Positions 1 through 9,164 are shown, numbered from the stretch's first letter. The stretch: DNA of 64,000 bases from Aporhodopirellula aestuarii (GCF_023701485.1 NZ_JAMQBK010000023.1:132284-196283); one strand, 5' to 3'. Numbers and translations: made by a program. Notes: a model not told the origin generated them from the letters alone.

Positions 1-159
1 GTGCGACTGCGAGGAAAGTACCGGTTCCACCTACTGCTCCAAGCGACCGAAGCGGCCGTGGTCGGCGAGACGATTCGGCGTGCCCTTGCCGACTTCAAGA
101 CCGATCCCAAAGAAGAAATCGAGTTTTTGGTCGATATCGATCCGGTGAACTTGTTGTGA
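1..159 (+). CDS. priA: primosomal replication helicase PriA, C-terminal end (partial)
   Basis: The window opens inside a reading frame that ends at TGA 157-159; the GTG at base 1 is only an internal codon. The 52 visible residues contain RLRGKYRFHLLLQ and end in a VDIDPVNLL segment. Both resemble the extreme C-terminus of PriA, where a K/R-rich strand with FxLLLQ is followed by a helix and a terminal (V/I)D(V/I)DP motif. PriA is the 3'-5' helicase that reloads the replisome at stalled forks. Helicase motifs and zinc-binding cysteines lie upstream of the window and cannot be checked. The call rests on a short but characteristic tail. Confidence 0.7.
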   Translation: MRLRGKYRFHLLLQATEAAVVGETIRRALADFKTDPKEEIEFLVDIDPVNLL

Positions 160-297
160 GCATCGGCTGGCGTCGGACGGGGATTTCTCGCTATCGGGTC
201 GTTTGAGCGGAATCGAACCGGTAAGCTAAAGACTGCGTTCACGATTGTTTCCCATCGTGGCGCGGCATCCCTTTTCCTCACAACGACGCGACTAGCC

Positions 298-1614
298 ATG
301 AGACCCACGCCCCCTCACAGAATCGGCGGCTCGCCACTCTCTCGTCGAACCTTTGCCAAACTCAGCACGACACTGGCGATTTGCCTCGCCTTGGTTTTGC
401 CTGCATTAACAGGCGATCGGGTTCTCGCCGACGACATTGTGCTGCAACCGAACGAATCGTCGATCGTGTGGGGAGACGAAGATGTCGACATGGTCCTCAA
501 AGCGGATCCCGAAGGGAAAGTTCGCCTCCGCGATTTTCTCCGCTTGCTACGGACAGGGAAAGCCACATCGGACCAACAACCACTCGCCGCTTTGTTGCCC
601 GATGTCGTTGTCGACCTGAACCGATTCTCATCCCGTGCCTTGATCGCAGGGGCCAATGCGGGACTTCGGGGCAATGGCACATTGATGATCGAAAAGGACA
701 GCGACGGATCTCCGCTGCTGCGTCTGCGTTGCGATTTGAAATTCTTAAAGACCGAACGGCCTGAATTCGAACCAACACTCGAACTCGATGAAAAGACCGA
801 GAACGACCAATCCATCGTGGTGCTTTTCTTCCATGGCTTTCATGGAAAAAGCGAATCGTTTCAAGCGATTCGCGGTCACTTCCGAGACACGGGACTGCGA
901 ACGGGATGCGTTCACTACGACGATCACGTCTCCGTCGCGACATCGGCAAAGAAGGTGGCCGCCTTGGTGGAGCAAAACTTCGCCGGTGATGCTTCCACGC
1001 GGCTGGCACTCGTCGGTCACTCGATGGGCGGATTGGTCGCCCGCGAATGGGTCGAAAATCCAGAACTGGCGAATCCACGTATCACTCATCTGATCACGGT
1101 TGGTTCGCCGCATGGTGGTTCCGAATGGGCGGAAGTCACACCCTTGCCCGATCTGGTCGTCAACGGCCAATTCACCCCGGATACCGTGCTCGGTGTGTTG
1201 ACCAACCGCTCGACCACGCCCAGCGCAGAGGATTTACGTCCCAACTCGGCGTTTTTGCAAACACTCGCGTCGCGTCCGCGGCGAGACGGCGTGCGATACA
1301 CGACGATCATCGGGACCGGCAGCCCAGTAGACGAAACGACACTCCAAGCGGTCCGAGCACGCTTGTTGGCCGAACAACAAAAAGCGAGAGGAGGCGTGCT
1401 GGAGGCAAGACTCTCCAAACTGGTCACTCAGTTCGACGCCGTTTGCACGGGGGAAGGTGACGGCGTGGTGTCCATCGAACAGGCCAAGATCCCAGGGGTG
1501 GACGACATCATCTATGTTGACTGTTCCCATTGGGAGTTCTTCGATTCACCGGAACCGGGAGCCGTGAATCCGGTTTGGGAGGCGGTCGCCAAGTGCATCG
1601 CCGCGACCGATTGA
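298..1614 (+). CDS. secreted alpha/beta hydrolase (lipase/esterase-like)
   Basis: A 438-residue protein with a basic N-terminus and a hydrophobic stretch at about residues 22-40, so probably exported. The hydrolase core starts near residue 170 with the oxyanion-type segment FFHGFHG (His179). The nucleophile elbow is GHSMGG with Ser242. A GDGVVS segment (Asp388) and SHWEF (His411) complete a plausible Ser-Asp-His triad in the right order. GHSMGG followed by LVAREW is typical of triacylglycerol lipase/PGAP1-like hydrolases; the substrate is unknown. Residues 45-165 form an unrecognised N-terminal domain. The gene stands alone, and a strong hairpin follows its stop at 1618-1643. Confidence 0.8.
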   Translation: MRPTPPHRIGGSPLSRRTFAKLSTTLAICLALVLPALTGDRVLADDIVLQPNESSIVWGDEDVDMVLKADPEGKVRLRDFLRLLRTGKATSDQQPLAALLPDVVVDLNRFSSRALIAGANAGLRGNGTLMIEKDSDGSPLLRLRCDLKFLKTERPEFEPTLELDEKTENDQSIVVLFFHGFHGKSESFQAIRGHFRDTGLRTGCVHYDDHVSVATSAKKVAALVEQNFAGDASTRLALVGHSMGGLVAREWVENPELANPRITHLITVGSPHGGSEWAEVTPLPDLVVNGQFTPDTVLGVLTNRSTTPSAEDLRPNSAFLQTLASRPRRDGVRYTTIIGTGSPVDETTLQAVRARLLAEQQKARGGVLEARLSKLVTQFDAVCTGEGDGVVSIEQAKIPGVDDIIYVDCSHWEFFDSPEPGAVNPVWEAVAKCIAATD

Positions 1615-1617
1615 AAA

Positions 1618-1643
1618 CGGGACGACTCGATCAAGTCGTCCCG
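1618..1643. terminator. perfect 10-bp hairpin between convergent genes
   Basis: CGGGACGACT and AGTCGTCCCG form a perfect inverted repeat around a 6-base loop (CGATCA), four bases after the hydrolase stop and ahead of the convergent zinc-ribbon gene. There is no T-run, so it is a stem-type transcript end or 3' stabiliser rather than a textbook intrinsic terminator. Symmetry would allow it to serve both strands. Confidence 0.5.
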
Positions 1644-1723
1644 GTAGAGCAAAAAGAAAGAGCAAAGAAGAGGGGAGGCAGAGCTAGCAGCGAATGCTCT
1701 CAACCCAAGGCGGCCAAACCGTG

Positions 1724-1963
1724 CTACGGGGTGACTTCCGAGTTTGCGCCCACCATGGAAGCTTCCTCTGCTCGGCGCAGAGCTTTTTCGACGCGATCGA
1801 GGAGGTCTTCGGTCGGCTCACGTCCAATACGAGATTGCTCATTCGCATTCGCAGTGAACTCGGCACCGCAATGTTGACAGGCGACCGTACAACCCAGCAG
1901 CGATGCTCGGATATCAATGCGTCTACCACAGGTAGGGCAAGACTGCGTGAATTTGATCGACAT
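1724..1963 (-). CDS. small zinc-ribbon protein
   Basis: A 79-residue protein. Residues 9-35 contain CPTCGRR and CQHCGAEF, two CxxC knuckles 21 residues apart, which make a treble-clef/zinc-ribbon fold of the type found singly or at the N-terminus of many planctomycete proteins. The rest is charged and probably helical (LLDRVEKALRRAEE). It carries no signal peptide and is likely cytoplasmic; the function is unknown. ATG 1963 has a purine-rich stretch (AAAGGAGAGA on the minus strand) just upstream, which supports the start. The same type of zinc ribbon occurs in the larger membrane protein at 11172-12719. Confidence 0.7.
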   Translation of the reverse strand: MSIKFTQSCPTCGRRIDIRASLLGCTVACQHCGAEFTANANEQSRIGREPTEDLLDRVEKALRRAEEASMVGANSEVTP

Positions 1964-2202
1964 AACGAGATCTCTCCTTTCAACCGCTCACCGAAGCGGT
2001 AAATCCATTGGTTCAGGAAGATTCTAGCCCTTAGAAGCTACTTAATGCAACACTAATTACCCAAATTCACATTTCGTGATCGTCTCACACGTCGAAGGTT
2101 GGCCAAGGTGGCTGGCAAGTCGCGAGGTGACGTGGGATGATCGAGAAGCTCGAAAAGGCAGGGAGTAGGACATCCAAGTTATCACGATGGTTGGCGCATT
2201 TT

Positions 2203-2688
2203 ATGAAAAAGGCAAGTGTTTTATTTGTATGTATGGGGAACATTTGCCGTTCCCCCGCTGCAGAGGCTGTGATGAAGTCAGTTGCGAAGGCCGCCCAACT
2301 GGACATTCGAATCGAATCCGCGGGAACGGAGGGATACCATGTCGGTGATCGTCCCGATTCGCGGATGATGAACGCCGCGGCCAAACGCGGTTTTTCCCTC
2401 GAATCTCGCGGTCGCCAGGTCACCGCAACCGATTTGGCCCGGGGTAGTTATGATCTAGTGGTGGCGATGGATCACGCCAATATGCGCCGATTAAGATCGA
2501 TTGCCTCGACGGGAACCGACAATGTGAGGCTATTCTCCGACTTTCTCGACGAGGCGTGGCCCGAAGAGGTTCCCGATCCGTACTACGGCGGTGACGCAGG
2601 ATTCGAACAAGTACTCGATATGCTCGAGGCGGGCTGTCCCCGCTTGCTCGAGTCGTTGACGAACAATCAAAAGGAAGACGATGCCTAG
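2203..2688 (+). CDS. low-molecular-weight protein-tyrosine phosphatase
   Basis: From ATG 2203 the product is 161 residues, the usual size of the family. The P-loop C-x5-R is CMGNICRS (Cys10-Arg16) right after the first beta strand (KKASVLFV). The general-acid aspartate is in VPDPYYGG (Asp125). The frame remains open upstream to ATG 2137, but those 22 residues precede the usual family N-terminus, so the internal ATG is preferred. Enzymes of this family dephosphorylate phosphotyrosine, and often autokinases in polysaccharide export, or act as arsenate reductases. The downstream gene begins inside this one (8-base overlap), so it leads an operon with the secreted protease-like proteins that follow. 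Confidence 0.85.
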   Translation: MKKASVLFVCMGNICRSPAAEAVMKSVAKAAQLDIRIESAGTEGYHVGDRPDSRMMNAAAKRGFSLESRGRQVTATDLARGSYDLVVAMDHANMRRLRSIASTGTDNVRLFSDFLDEAWPEEVPDPYYGGDAGFEQVLDMLEAGCPRLLESLTNNQKEDDA

Positions 2689-3958
2689 GCGATCGAGATA
2701 CCACACCCCAAAAATAGTGAACAAAATAATCGTATTGTATGTAGCCACTTGGTTCATGGCACTCTTTACCGTCGCTAGTACCAACGAATTGCCAGCCCAA
2801 ACGACGAGTGAAGTGAGCGTCACCACGTCTGACGGCAAAACCCTGACCGGCGATTTGGTCGCAATCGACGAGAGCGACCTCCACCTAAAAGAGGGGGTCA
2901 AGGTCGCAACTCTTCCGCTCGCGGATCTCTCGAGATTGCAATTCGACCGCTCCTCCTACCCGTCGCAGCCCATGCGTCTGCAACTCTCAGGGGGATCGCT
3001 GCTGAGCGTCACAGCGGTGACTTGGACGGATCAATCGGTCACGGTCACGCCGACTCGGCAATCACCGCTCACGTTCCCTGTCGAGCAGCTGCGGTGGATT
3101 CGTTTCCGGATGGGCAATCCGGCGACCGATCCGACGTGGTTGGGATGGATCGAGGAGAGCCGCCGCGGAGACCGCTTGGTCGTCCGTCGCAACGAAAAGG
3201 CCCTCGATTCGATCGACGGCACGGTGTTGGGGATCAGCCGAAAATCGGTGCGTTTCTCGATGCGAGGCAATGAAATCGAGGCGCCGCTGGAGAAACTCGA
3301 AGGGGTGATGCTGTCCAATCAGGGCGAAAGCGTTTCGCCGGCTGCGATTCAGTTGACGGACGCCTCTGGATCGGTGTGGGCCTGCGAATCACTGAGTTTG
3401 ACACGCGGCGAGTCGGACTTGCGGGTCACACTCGCCGGCTCCATCGAACATCAGATCCCGGTTAGCCAGATCCGAGAGATTCGATTCGCCGGCGGGATCT
3501 TACCGTTAGCGGAAGCTGAAATCGCAACGTCCGGTTACGGCACCGAAACAACGACTTCGAATGCGTCCGCGGTTGCGATCGAGATGAAGAAATGGTTTTC
3601 GCCCGCCACTGAAGGCGGCTCGATCCAGATGCACGTCCCCGGTGAAATCACGTTTCGAATCCCCGATGGCTATCAAAAGCTGGTCGTCGCGGCCCGGCGA
3701 GACACCGACGTCAATCAGTTCATGGCGGTTCGTCTCCAAGTGCTACTTGACGATCGCGTTCAATGGTCGGGTGTCCTGCAAGATCGCGAATCACTCGGGC
3801 TCGAACTTCCCCTGGGCGATGCTGGACGACTTTCCCTAAAAGCGGCCCCCTTGCCCAAAGGCGACGATCCTAAGACATCGACGACGGAAACTCTTCCTGA
3901 TTTGAGCGGGACGTTGGGTGGAACCGTCGAATGGTTCTCGGGACGACTTCTAAAATGA
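2681..3958 (+). CDS. secreted protein with four small beta repeats and a C-terminal NPCBM-like domain
   Basis: 425 residues with a hydrophobic export segment at about residues 14-32 ending before AQ. I do not recognise a named family for the N-terminal half. It contains four related units of about 45 residues at 45-88, 98-142, 165-211 and 222-269. Each has a polar strand, a G/S-x-L/V turn and a closing (L/V)xx(L/I)xx(I/L)xF strand (LSRLQF, LRWIRF, LEGVML, IREIRF), suggesting a string of SH3/Sm-like barrels. Residues about 295-400 resemble NPCBM-type carbohydrate-associated domains (ITFRIPDGYQ, VRLQVLLDD). The start overlaps the phosphatase by 8 bases, and the stop overlaps the next start as ATGA. 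Confidence 0.6.
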   Translation: MPRRSRYHTPKIVNKIIVLYVATWFMALFTVASTNELPAQTTSEVSVTTSDGKTLTGDLVAIDESDLHLKEGVKVATLPLADLSRLQFDRSSYPSQPMRLQLSGGSLLSVTAVTWTDQSVTVTPTRQSPLTFPVEQLRWIRFRMGNPATDPTWLGWIEESRRGDRLVVRRNEKALDSIDGTVLGISRKSVRFSMRGNEIEAPLEKLEGVMLSNQGESVSPAAIQLTDASGSVWACESLSLTRGESDLRVTLAGSIEHQIPVSQIREIRFAGGILPLAEAEIATSGYGTETTTSNASAVAIEMKKWFSPATEGGSIQMHVPGEITFRIPDGYQKLVVAARRDTDVNQFMAVRLQVLLDDRVQWSGVLQDRESLGLELPLGDAGRLSLKAAPLPKGDDPKTSTTETLPDLSGTLGGTVEWFSGRLLK

Positions 3959-5979
3959 AATTCGACATGCATGTAGACCCAAAATTGCTGATCGTCTGTC
4001 TGTTTGCATACCTAGCTTGCTTCGGCGACAACATCGTCACCGCCGTCGCCGCGGAAAATGACGCGAGCGTCTCGGCTGGGTCAGCGGCAGCGAACAACAC
4101 CGATGTGATTTGGCAAGTGGAACAGGAACGCATCGCAGCCATCGAACGGGCAATGCGTTCAACGGTTTGCGTTTTTGTCCCCGGAGGTGCTGGCGGCGGT
4201 TCTGGTGTACTGATCACCTCGGATGGTTATGCGTTGACGAATTTTCACGTCAGCAGCCCGGCCGGGACCTATATGCGATGCGGACTCAATGATGGAAACG
4301 TTTACGACGCGGTCATCGTCGGCATCGATCCTGTTGGCGACCTCGCACTCATCCAATTGCTAGGTCGTGACGATTTCCCGACCGCGGATTTTGTTCCCAG
4401 CCGCAGTGTGCAGGTGGGCGATGCCTGTTTCGCGATCGGCAATCCGTTTTTGTTAGCCACCAATCTGCAACCGACCGTAACGGCGGGCATCATCAGCGGG
4501 ACGCAGCGGTATCAGTATCCCTCGGGAACGTTGTTGGAATACGGGAACTGTTTCCAAACCGACGCTTCGATTAACCCAGGAAACTCAGGGGGTCCACTCT
4601 ACGATGCTCACGGGGATTTGATCGGCATCATCGGGCGGGCCTCGTTTGAAAAACGCGGTCGCGTCAACGTGGGCGTGGGCTATGCCATCTCCGGTGACCA
4701 GGCACAGAATTTCCTTGGGTCACTGCACAGCGGTCGGATCCTTGACCACGCCACTCTCGGTGCAACCGTTGGTACCGAAGACGATGGCAGCGTCCGGGTG
4801 ACCAACATTTTGCAATCCAGTGACGCGTACCGACGCGGGTTGCGATATGGAGATGAAATACTCGAAATCGACAACCGCGTCGTGCAAACCGCAAACGATG
4901 TCCAAAACGTTCTGGCGACCTTTCCTGCCCAGTGGCGAGTGCCACTGACCTATCGCCAAGACGGACGCGTTGTTCACACGATCGTTCGTTTGGCGAGTGT
5001 TCACCGCGGCGACGAACTACTCGAAAAGATGAAGTCGGCATTGCCCCCGCCTCCGCCGGCACCGCAAAAACAGGAACCAGAAGTTCCAGATGAGGACGGG
5101 GGTCCGGATGAGAACGCGGGCCCCGATCAGAACGAGGGGGAAGACGATTCGAAAAAAGAGACCCCTGATGCCCCAGACAGCGAGGCCGAAAACCGCCCCA
5201 AGGATGCGTCCGGCGAGCCGATTCCATTGATCGCCGCAGAACGAATCGAAGAACGCAAAGGGTTCGCAAACTATTTCTACAACCAGAAACGGCAAACCGA
5301 GTTCATCGACCGGTTGCGGGAACAGTACTCGGATTTGCCGCCATCGGCGGAGGGTTGGAAGTTAACCGGGCGAGCGACGATCGCAAAAGACAAGGATGCG
5401 AAACTGTTTGAGATGATTGTTCGCGAAGACATTTGTGAGCTGACGATCGGCTCTCGGCGAGAGCGATTGGCGACCCCGGATGCCTACGTGCAAGCAATCG
5501 ATTCCGGCGCCGCGGGCAGCATCATGGCGAGCATGCGATCGCTACAGCGGATGCTCAAAACGGGTCCGGAACGATTCGGCGACACTTACTACTGGGGCAC
5601 CGCACCTTTGATGGGTCGCCCGCCTCTCAGGAACACGACGGTTGCGATCCACGGCGGTTTGGAATCGCGTTTCTACCAACATCCCGATCTCGGCCGTCTG
5701 GAGGTGATCGAGTCCTTTGCCGATCGCGATGGTGATCCGGCTGAGCTGTGGATCGATCCTCCGGCCTGGTTGCTCGAAACCGAAGCGATCAAGTTCACAG
5801 CGGTCCCCACCGAACGCGAGGATGACAATGCCGTTGCCAACGGCCCTCCAAGTGTTTTGCACTTGCGTTTTGGCATCGAACCGCTCGTCACACTGAATAT
5901 CGAATCATGGACTGCAGCGGCGGCAGAAAGGTCCCCCCAACCTCAAGTGGAAAAAGTGGATGATGCGGTCAAGCAATAA
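3955..5979 (+). CDS. S1-family (HtrA/DegP-like) serine protease with PDZ domain
   Basis: 674 residues from ATG 3955, which overlaps the previous stop as ATGA; the longer frame from 3931 is less likely. A signal segment lies at residues 8-24. The trypsin-like domain has an intact triad: His98 in LTNFHV, Asp129 in VGDLALIQL and Ser211 in NPGNSGGPL. A PDZ domain follows (about 262-350, with GLRYGDEILEIDNR), then a Pro/Glu/Asp-rich linker (about 360-425). The C-terminal domain of about 230 residues is unrecognised. HtrA proteins degrade or sense misfolded envelope proteins; periplasmic location is inferred. It is followed by two homologues that lack the triad, so this is the only candidate active enzyme of the three. 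Confidence 0.85.
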   Translation: MKFDMHVDPKLLIVCLFAYLACFGDNIVTAVAAENDASVSAGSAAANNTDVIWQVEQERIAAIERAMRSTVCVFVPGGAGGGSGVLITSDGYALTNFHVSSPAGTYMRCGLNDGNVYDAVIVGIDPVGDLALIQLLGRDDFPTADFVPSRSVQVGDACFAIGNPFLLATNLQPTVTAGIISGTQRYQYPSGTLLEYGNCFQTDASINPGNSGGPLYDAHGDLIGIIGRASFEKRGRVNVGVGYAISGDQAQNFLGSLHSGRILDHATLGATVGTEDDGSVRVTNILQSSDAYRRGLRYGDEILEIDNRVVQTANDVQNVLATFPAQWRVPLTYRQDGRVVHTIVRLASVHRGDELLEKMKSALPPPPPAPQKQEPEVPDEDGGPDENAGPDQNEGEDDSKKETPDAPDSEAENRPKDASGEPIPLIAAERIEERKGFANYFYNQKRQTEFIDRLREQYSDLPPSAEGWKLTGRATIAKDKDAKLFEMIVREDICELTIGSRRERLATPDAYVQAIDSGAAGSIMASMRSLQRMLKTGPERFGDTYYWGTAPLMGRPPLRNTTVAIHGGLESRFYQHPDLGRLEVIESFADRDGDPAELWIDPPAWLLETEAIKFTAVPTEREDDNAVANGPPSVLHLRFGIEPLVTLNIESWTAAAAERSPQPQVEKVDDAVKQ

Positions 5980-7015
5980 CCTAATCGCCGGCCTCGCATC
6001 GAGTCGTTCGCCGATCCTATTTGCGATCGCGATTCTGGGATTCGTCGCTCAAACGGCTCACGCTCAGCCTTCACTCGCGAGATCCAGTTCGCAGGTTCAG
6101 GACCGGGTCGTGAAAATCTATGGCGCCGGTGGCGTTGGTGGATTGGACGCGTACCAAAGCGGCTTCATCGTTTCACCTGCCGGCCACGTCGCCACAGCGT
6201 GGAGCAGCGTACTCGACGTCGATCCGATCGTCGTGCTATCTGATGGGAGACGATTCGAGAGCAAGATCGTAGGATTCGAACCTGCACTCGAACTCGCCGT
6301 GCTGAAACTTGACGCGGTCGATCTGCCTTACTTCGAAGTTCCCGCGGGATCGGCGGAGGCACCGGTTGCCCGCTGGGGCGATCCGATCCTGGCGGTTAGC
6401 AATCTGTTTAACATCGCAACCGGTAATGAACCGGCCAGCGTCTTGCAGGGCCGGATCGCAGCCCGCAGCAAGCTCGATGCCCGACGCGGTACGTTTCAAA
6501 CCGCCTATCGCGGTGAAGTCTGGCTGCTGGATCTCGTAGCCAACAACCCCGGTGCAGCGGGTGGTGCTTTGGTCGATTTAGAGGGGCGGCTGGTCGGAAT
6601 GCTCGGCAAAGAACTTCGCGACCGAAAAACAGGTGTTTGGTTGAACTACGCGATTCCTGCCGATGTGTTGCGTGGGCCGATCGGCGACATCATCGCGGGA
6701 CGAAAAACGGTTTCGCCGGTCGATGACGACCCACTGCTCGCCCGCGACAAATCTCATAATTCAGACACCTTGGGAATGCGGCTGATTCCTGACGTCCTCG
6801 AAACCACGCCCGTGTACGTCGACTTCGTCAACTCCGATGGCCCGGCATCACGTGCCGATCTAAGACCAGATGATTTGGTGTTGCTGGTAAACGGCCGACG
6901 TGTCGCGCACCAGCGTGCCTTCCGTGAACAACTTCGTCGCATCGATCGCCGTGACAATGTGACATTGACGATCCAAAGAGAAAACGAAATCCTCGAATTG
7001 GTAATCCGCCCATGA
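5960..7015 (+). CDS. HtrA-like pseudoprotease with PDZ domain (catalytic triad lost)
   Basis: 351 residues with a signal peptide ending near AHAQ (residue 36). Alignment by eye with the upstream protease keeps the fold landmarks but replaces every catalytic residue. SGFIVSPAGHVATAWSS has Ser82 where His is expected, PALELAVLKL has Glu111 for Asp, and NNPGAAGGAL has Ala200 for the nucleophilic Ser. A C-terminal PDZ domain (about 265-350, SRADLRPDDLVLLVNGR) is retained. It is therefore probably a non-catalytic binding or regulatory partner. The gene overlaps the upstream one by 20 bases and the downstream one by 4, so co-translation is likely. ATG 5963 is an equally possible start. Confidence 0.8.
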   Translation: MMRSSNNLIAGLASSRSPILFAIAILGFVAQTAHAQPSLARSSSQVQDRVVKIYGAGGVGGLDAYQSGFIVSPAGHVATAWSSVLDVDPIVVLSDGRRFESKIVGFEPALELAVLKLDAVDLPYFEVPAGSAEAPVARWGDPILAVSNLFNIATGNEPASVLQGRIAARSKLDARRGTFQTAYRGEVWLLDLVANNPGAAGGALVDLEGRLVGMLGKELRDRKTGVWLNYAIPADVLRGPIGDIIAGRKTVSPVDDDPLLARDKSHNSDTLGMRLIPDVLETTPVYVDFVNSDGPASRADLRPDDLVLLVNGRRVAHQRAFREQLRRIDRRDNVTLTIQRENEILELVIRP

Positions 7016-9042
7016 GTCCTGTAACGGCGTTCCTGTTTCGTGCGTTTTTCGTATTGGTGGCATCATCCACGGTCGTTCATCAAGTTGGCGCCGAGGAACC
7101 GACATCGGCTTCGCTACGCTATCAACAAGCACTCGCTGAGCGTGTTCGCAGCGTTGCCGATGACGTCCTGCCATCGGTGGTCGGCATCGAAGTCATCGGC
7201 GTCTTGCAGTCCGATGGTGAAGTACGCCAGGACGCCCCGACATCGGGACTTGTAATCGACCGAGACGGTCATGTGTTGGCATCCTCGTGGGTGACACGTG
7301 GCCCGTCGGCGAGCATTATTGTTACGTTGGGAACCGGCGAACGTTTCCCTGCTCGCGTGGTTGCCGAAGACGAGCATCGCGAACTCACGCTATTGAAGAT
7401 CGACCCAAAAGAGGCCGATTTACAACCGATCTCGATCGACAGCCTGGAGGGGAACGATGCCTCCAATCCTGCCCCCAAGGTCGGCGCCACGCTTCTCGCG
7501 CTGGCACGTTATGGCGAGGCGAGTGTGCCGATGATCAGCACCGGCGTCTTGTCCGCAGTCGATCGCCTTGACGGGACCGCGGTGCAGAGCGACGTGCGGA
7601 TTTCGCCAGTTTTCTATGGTGGCCCGCTATTGGATCTGCGCGGTAACCTCGTCGGCGTATTGATTCCGGCCGTTGGTGAAAACGGAGCCGAAGACCCGAC
7701 CGAATGGTATGACTCAGGAATCGCGTTTGCGGTTCCCGCCGATGTGATCGCGAAAAAGCTTGAGCGTTTGAAAGCGGGAGAGACCATCCGTTCGGGCTTG
7801 CTCGGGTTAGTCGTTGGTGGCGCCGATCCCTACGCCCCCGGCACCGAACTCGCAGCAGTTCGCAAACGCTCGCCCGCTGACAAAGCAGGATTGCTGGCCG
7901 GTGACAAGTTACTCAAAGTGGGAGGTCGCATCGTTCGACGCCGCCAAGAAGTGAAACTCGCGTTGGGTCGTTTCGACGCCGGTGAAGAAGTCACCATCGA
8001 ATACGAACGCGACGGAGAGACTCGCACCACCACCGCGACTCTCGCCGAGGCAATCGAACCGCTCAAACCGCAATACCTCGGCATCACGTCCGACGGCACC
8101 CGCATTACTTCCGTGCTGCCAAAGTCGCCAGCCGACGGCATTTTGAAAGTCGGCGATGAGTTGAAGTCACTCGACGACACGCCGATCCAGGATGAGATCA
8201 CCCTGAGACAGCGGATGTGGTCGGCCGATCCCCAAACACCGATCGCGTTGGAAATCCAGCGTGAGTCCGACGCGGATATTCGCAAAGAGATTGTACCTGC
8301 TCCGTGGGCAGGACCGATTGAGCGTTTGCACCTCGATGAAATGACAAAACAGCAAGCCGCTCAGTTCGTCGTCGAAGAGGAAACATGGACTTCCACAACA
8401 CTGCGACTTCCTGACATCGTTAATGAAGCGTTGCTGTGGTCTCCGCCACTGGCTGTTGAAGCGGCGGGTGATGCGGACGCCGAACAAGTCACGGTTGCTC
8501 CCACCGCGTTGGCGATTTGCCTGATGCCGCCGTCGCAACGTGATTTGGCGGAGCAGTTGAAACAATGGAAAACCGTCGCTCGAGAAAACCGCGTCGCAAT
8601 CTGTTTGGTCGCCAGTGACGATGAAGAGCGTTGGCAATTGTCTGAAATTGACGCGATCAGCAAGCTAACCGCCGCCGCACTGAAACGTTCAGGAGCGTCG
8701 CCCAGCGCGGTATCGGTGATCGGCCTGGGTGTCCTCGCGGGCCGAACGACCGATGAGGGTAAAGCGTCCGGACCCGGTGACTCAATGGCGCTGGCTGTTT
8801 CGCTCTCAACGGACAACGTCTATCACGGAGTCGCGATCCCCACCAACACCCAGCCGCCCGCTGTGCGTTTGCGGCGTGATGCACCGATGCGATTGCTGAG
8901 AGTGCTGGTAACGACGTCGCCAAACACCGAATTGCCATCCTGGACCGAAATCCTCGGTCGTCTCGGTTGTCCGGTGCAGACGGCAGATGAGATAGACCAT
9001 GCAGGCCTTATGCGTTGGTGCCGCTCGCTGCTCGTCTATTAG
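7012..9042 (+). CDS. HtrA-like pseudoprotease with tandem PDZ domains (catalytic triad lost)
   Basis: 676 residues with an N-terminal signal segment (residues 8-27). The S1-like region reads SGLVIDRDGHVLASSWV (Trp93 for His), HRELTLLKID (Glu124 for Asp) and ISPVFYGGPL (Tyr202 for Ser), so none of the triad survives although GGPL and flanking strands do. Two PDZ-like modules follow (about 265-345 with SPADKAGLLAGDKLLKVGGR, and about 350-425 with SPADGILKVGDELKSLDD). The last 240 residues are unrecognised. The start overlaps the previous stop as ATGA. It is the third member of a divergent protease-like trio; most likely a scaffold or peptide-binding protein in the envelope. Confidence 0.8.
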   Translation: MSPVTAFLFRAFFVLVASSTVVHQVGAEEPTSASLRYQQALAERVRSVADDVLPSVVGIEVIGVLQSDGEVRQDAPTSGLVIDRDGHVLASSWVTRGPSASIIVTLGTGERFPARVVAEDEHRELTLLKIDPKEADLQPISIDSLEGNDASNPAPKVGATLLALARYGEASVPMISTGVLSAVDRLDGTAVQSDVRISPVFYGGPLLDLRGNLVGVLIPAVGENGAEDPTEWYDSGIAFAVPADVIAKKLERLKAGETIRSGLLGLVVGGADPYAPGTELAAVRKRSPADKAGLLAGDKLLKVGGRIVRRRQEVKLALGRFDAGEEVTIEYERDGETRTTTATLAEAIEPLKPQYLGITSDGTRITSVLPKSPADGILKVGDELKSLDDTPIQDEITLRQRMWSADPQTPIALEIQRESDADIRKEIVPAPWAGPIERLHLDEMTKQQAAQFVVEEETWTSTTLRLPDIVNEALLWSPPLAVEAAGDADAEQVTVAPTALAICLMPPSQRDLAEQLKQWKTVARENRVAICLVASDDEERWQLSEIDAISKLTAAALKRSGASPSAVSVIGLGVLAGRTTDEGKASGPGDSMALAVSLSTDNVYHGVAIPTNTQPPAVRLRRDAPMRLLRVLVTTSPNTELPSWTEILGRLGCPVQTADEIDHAGLMRWCRSLLVY

Positions 9043-9066
9043 CCGGCATGCTCGGCTTGGCCATCG

Positions 9067-9083
9067 TTCTCGATGATCGAGAA
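9067..9083 (+). terminator. 7-bp hairpin after the protease-like operon
   Basis: TTCTCGA and TCGAGAA form a perfect inverted repeat around a 3-base loop, 24 bases after the last stop of the operon. No T-run follows, so termination is only a suggestion. The short repeat CCGGCATGCTCGGCT (9043-9057) lies between the stop and this hairpin. Confidence 0.3.
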
Positions 9084-9164
9084 GCGGTGCGTCGACCTGA
9101 GTTCGATTACAATTGAAGACAGTCATGATTGCTGCCCTCATTTGAATCGAAGTGGTAACCGCGC

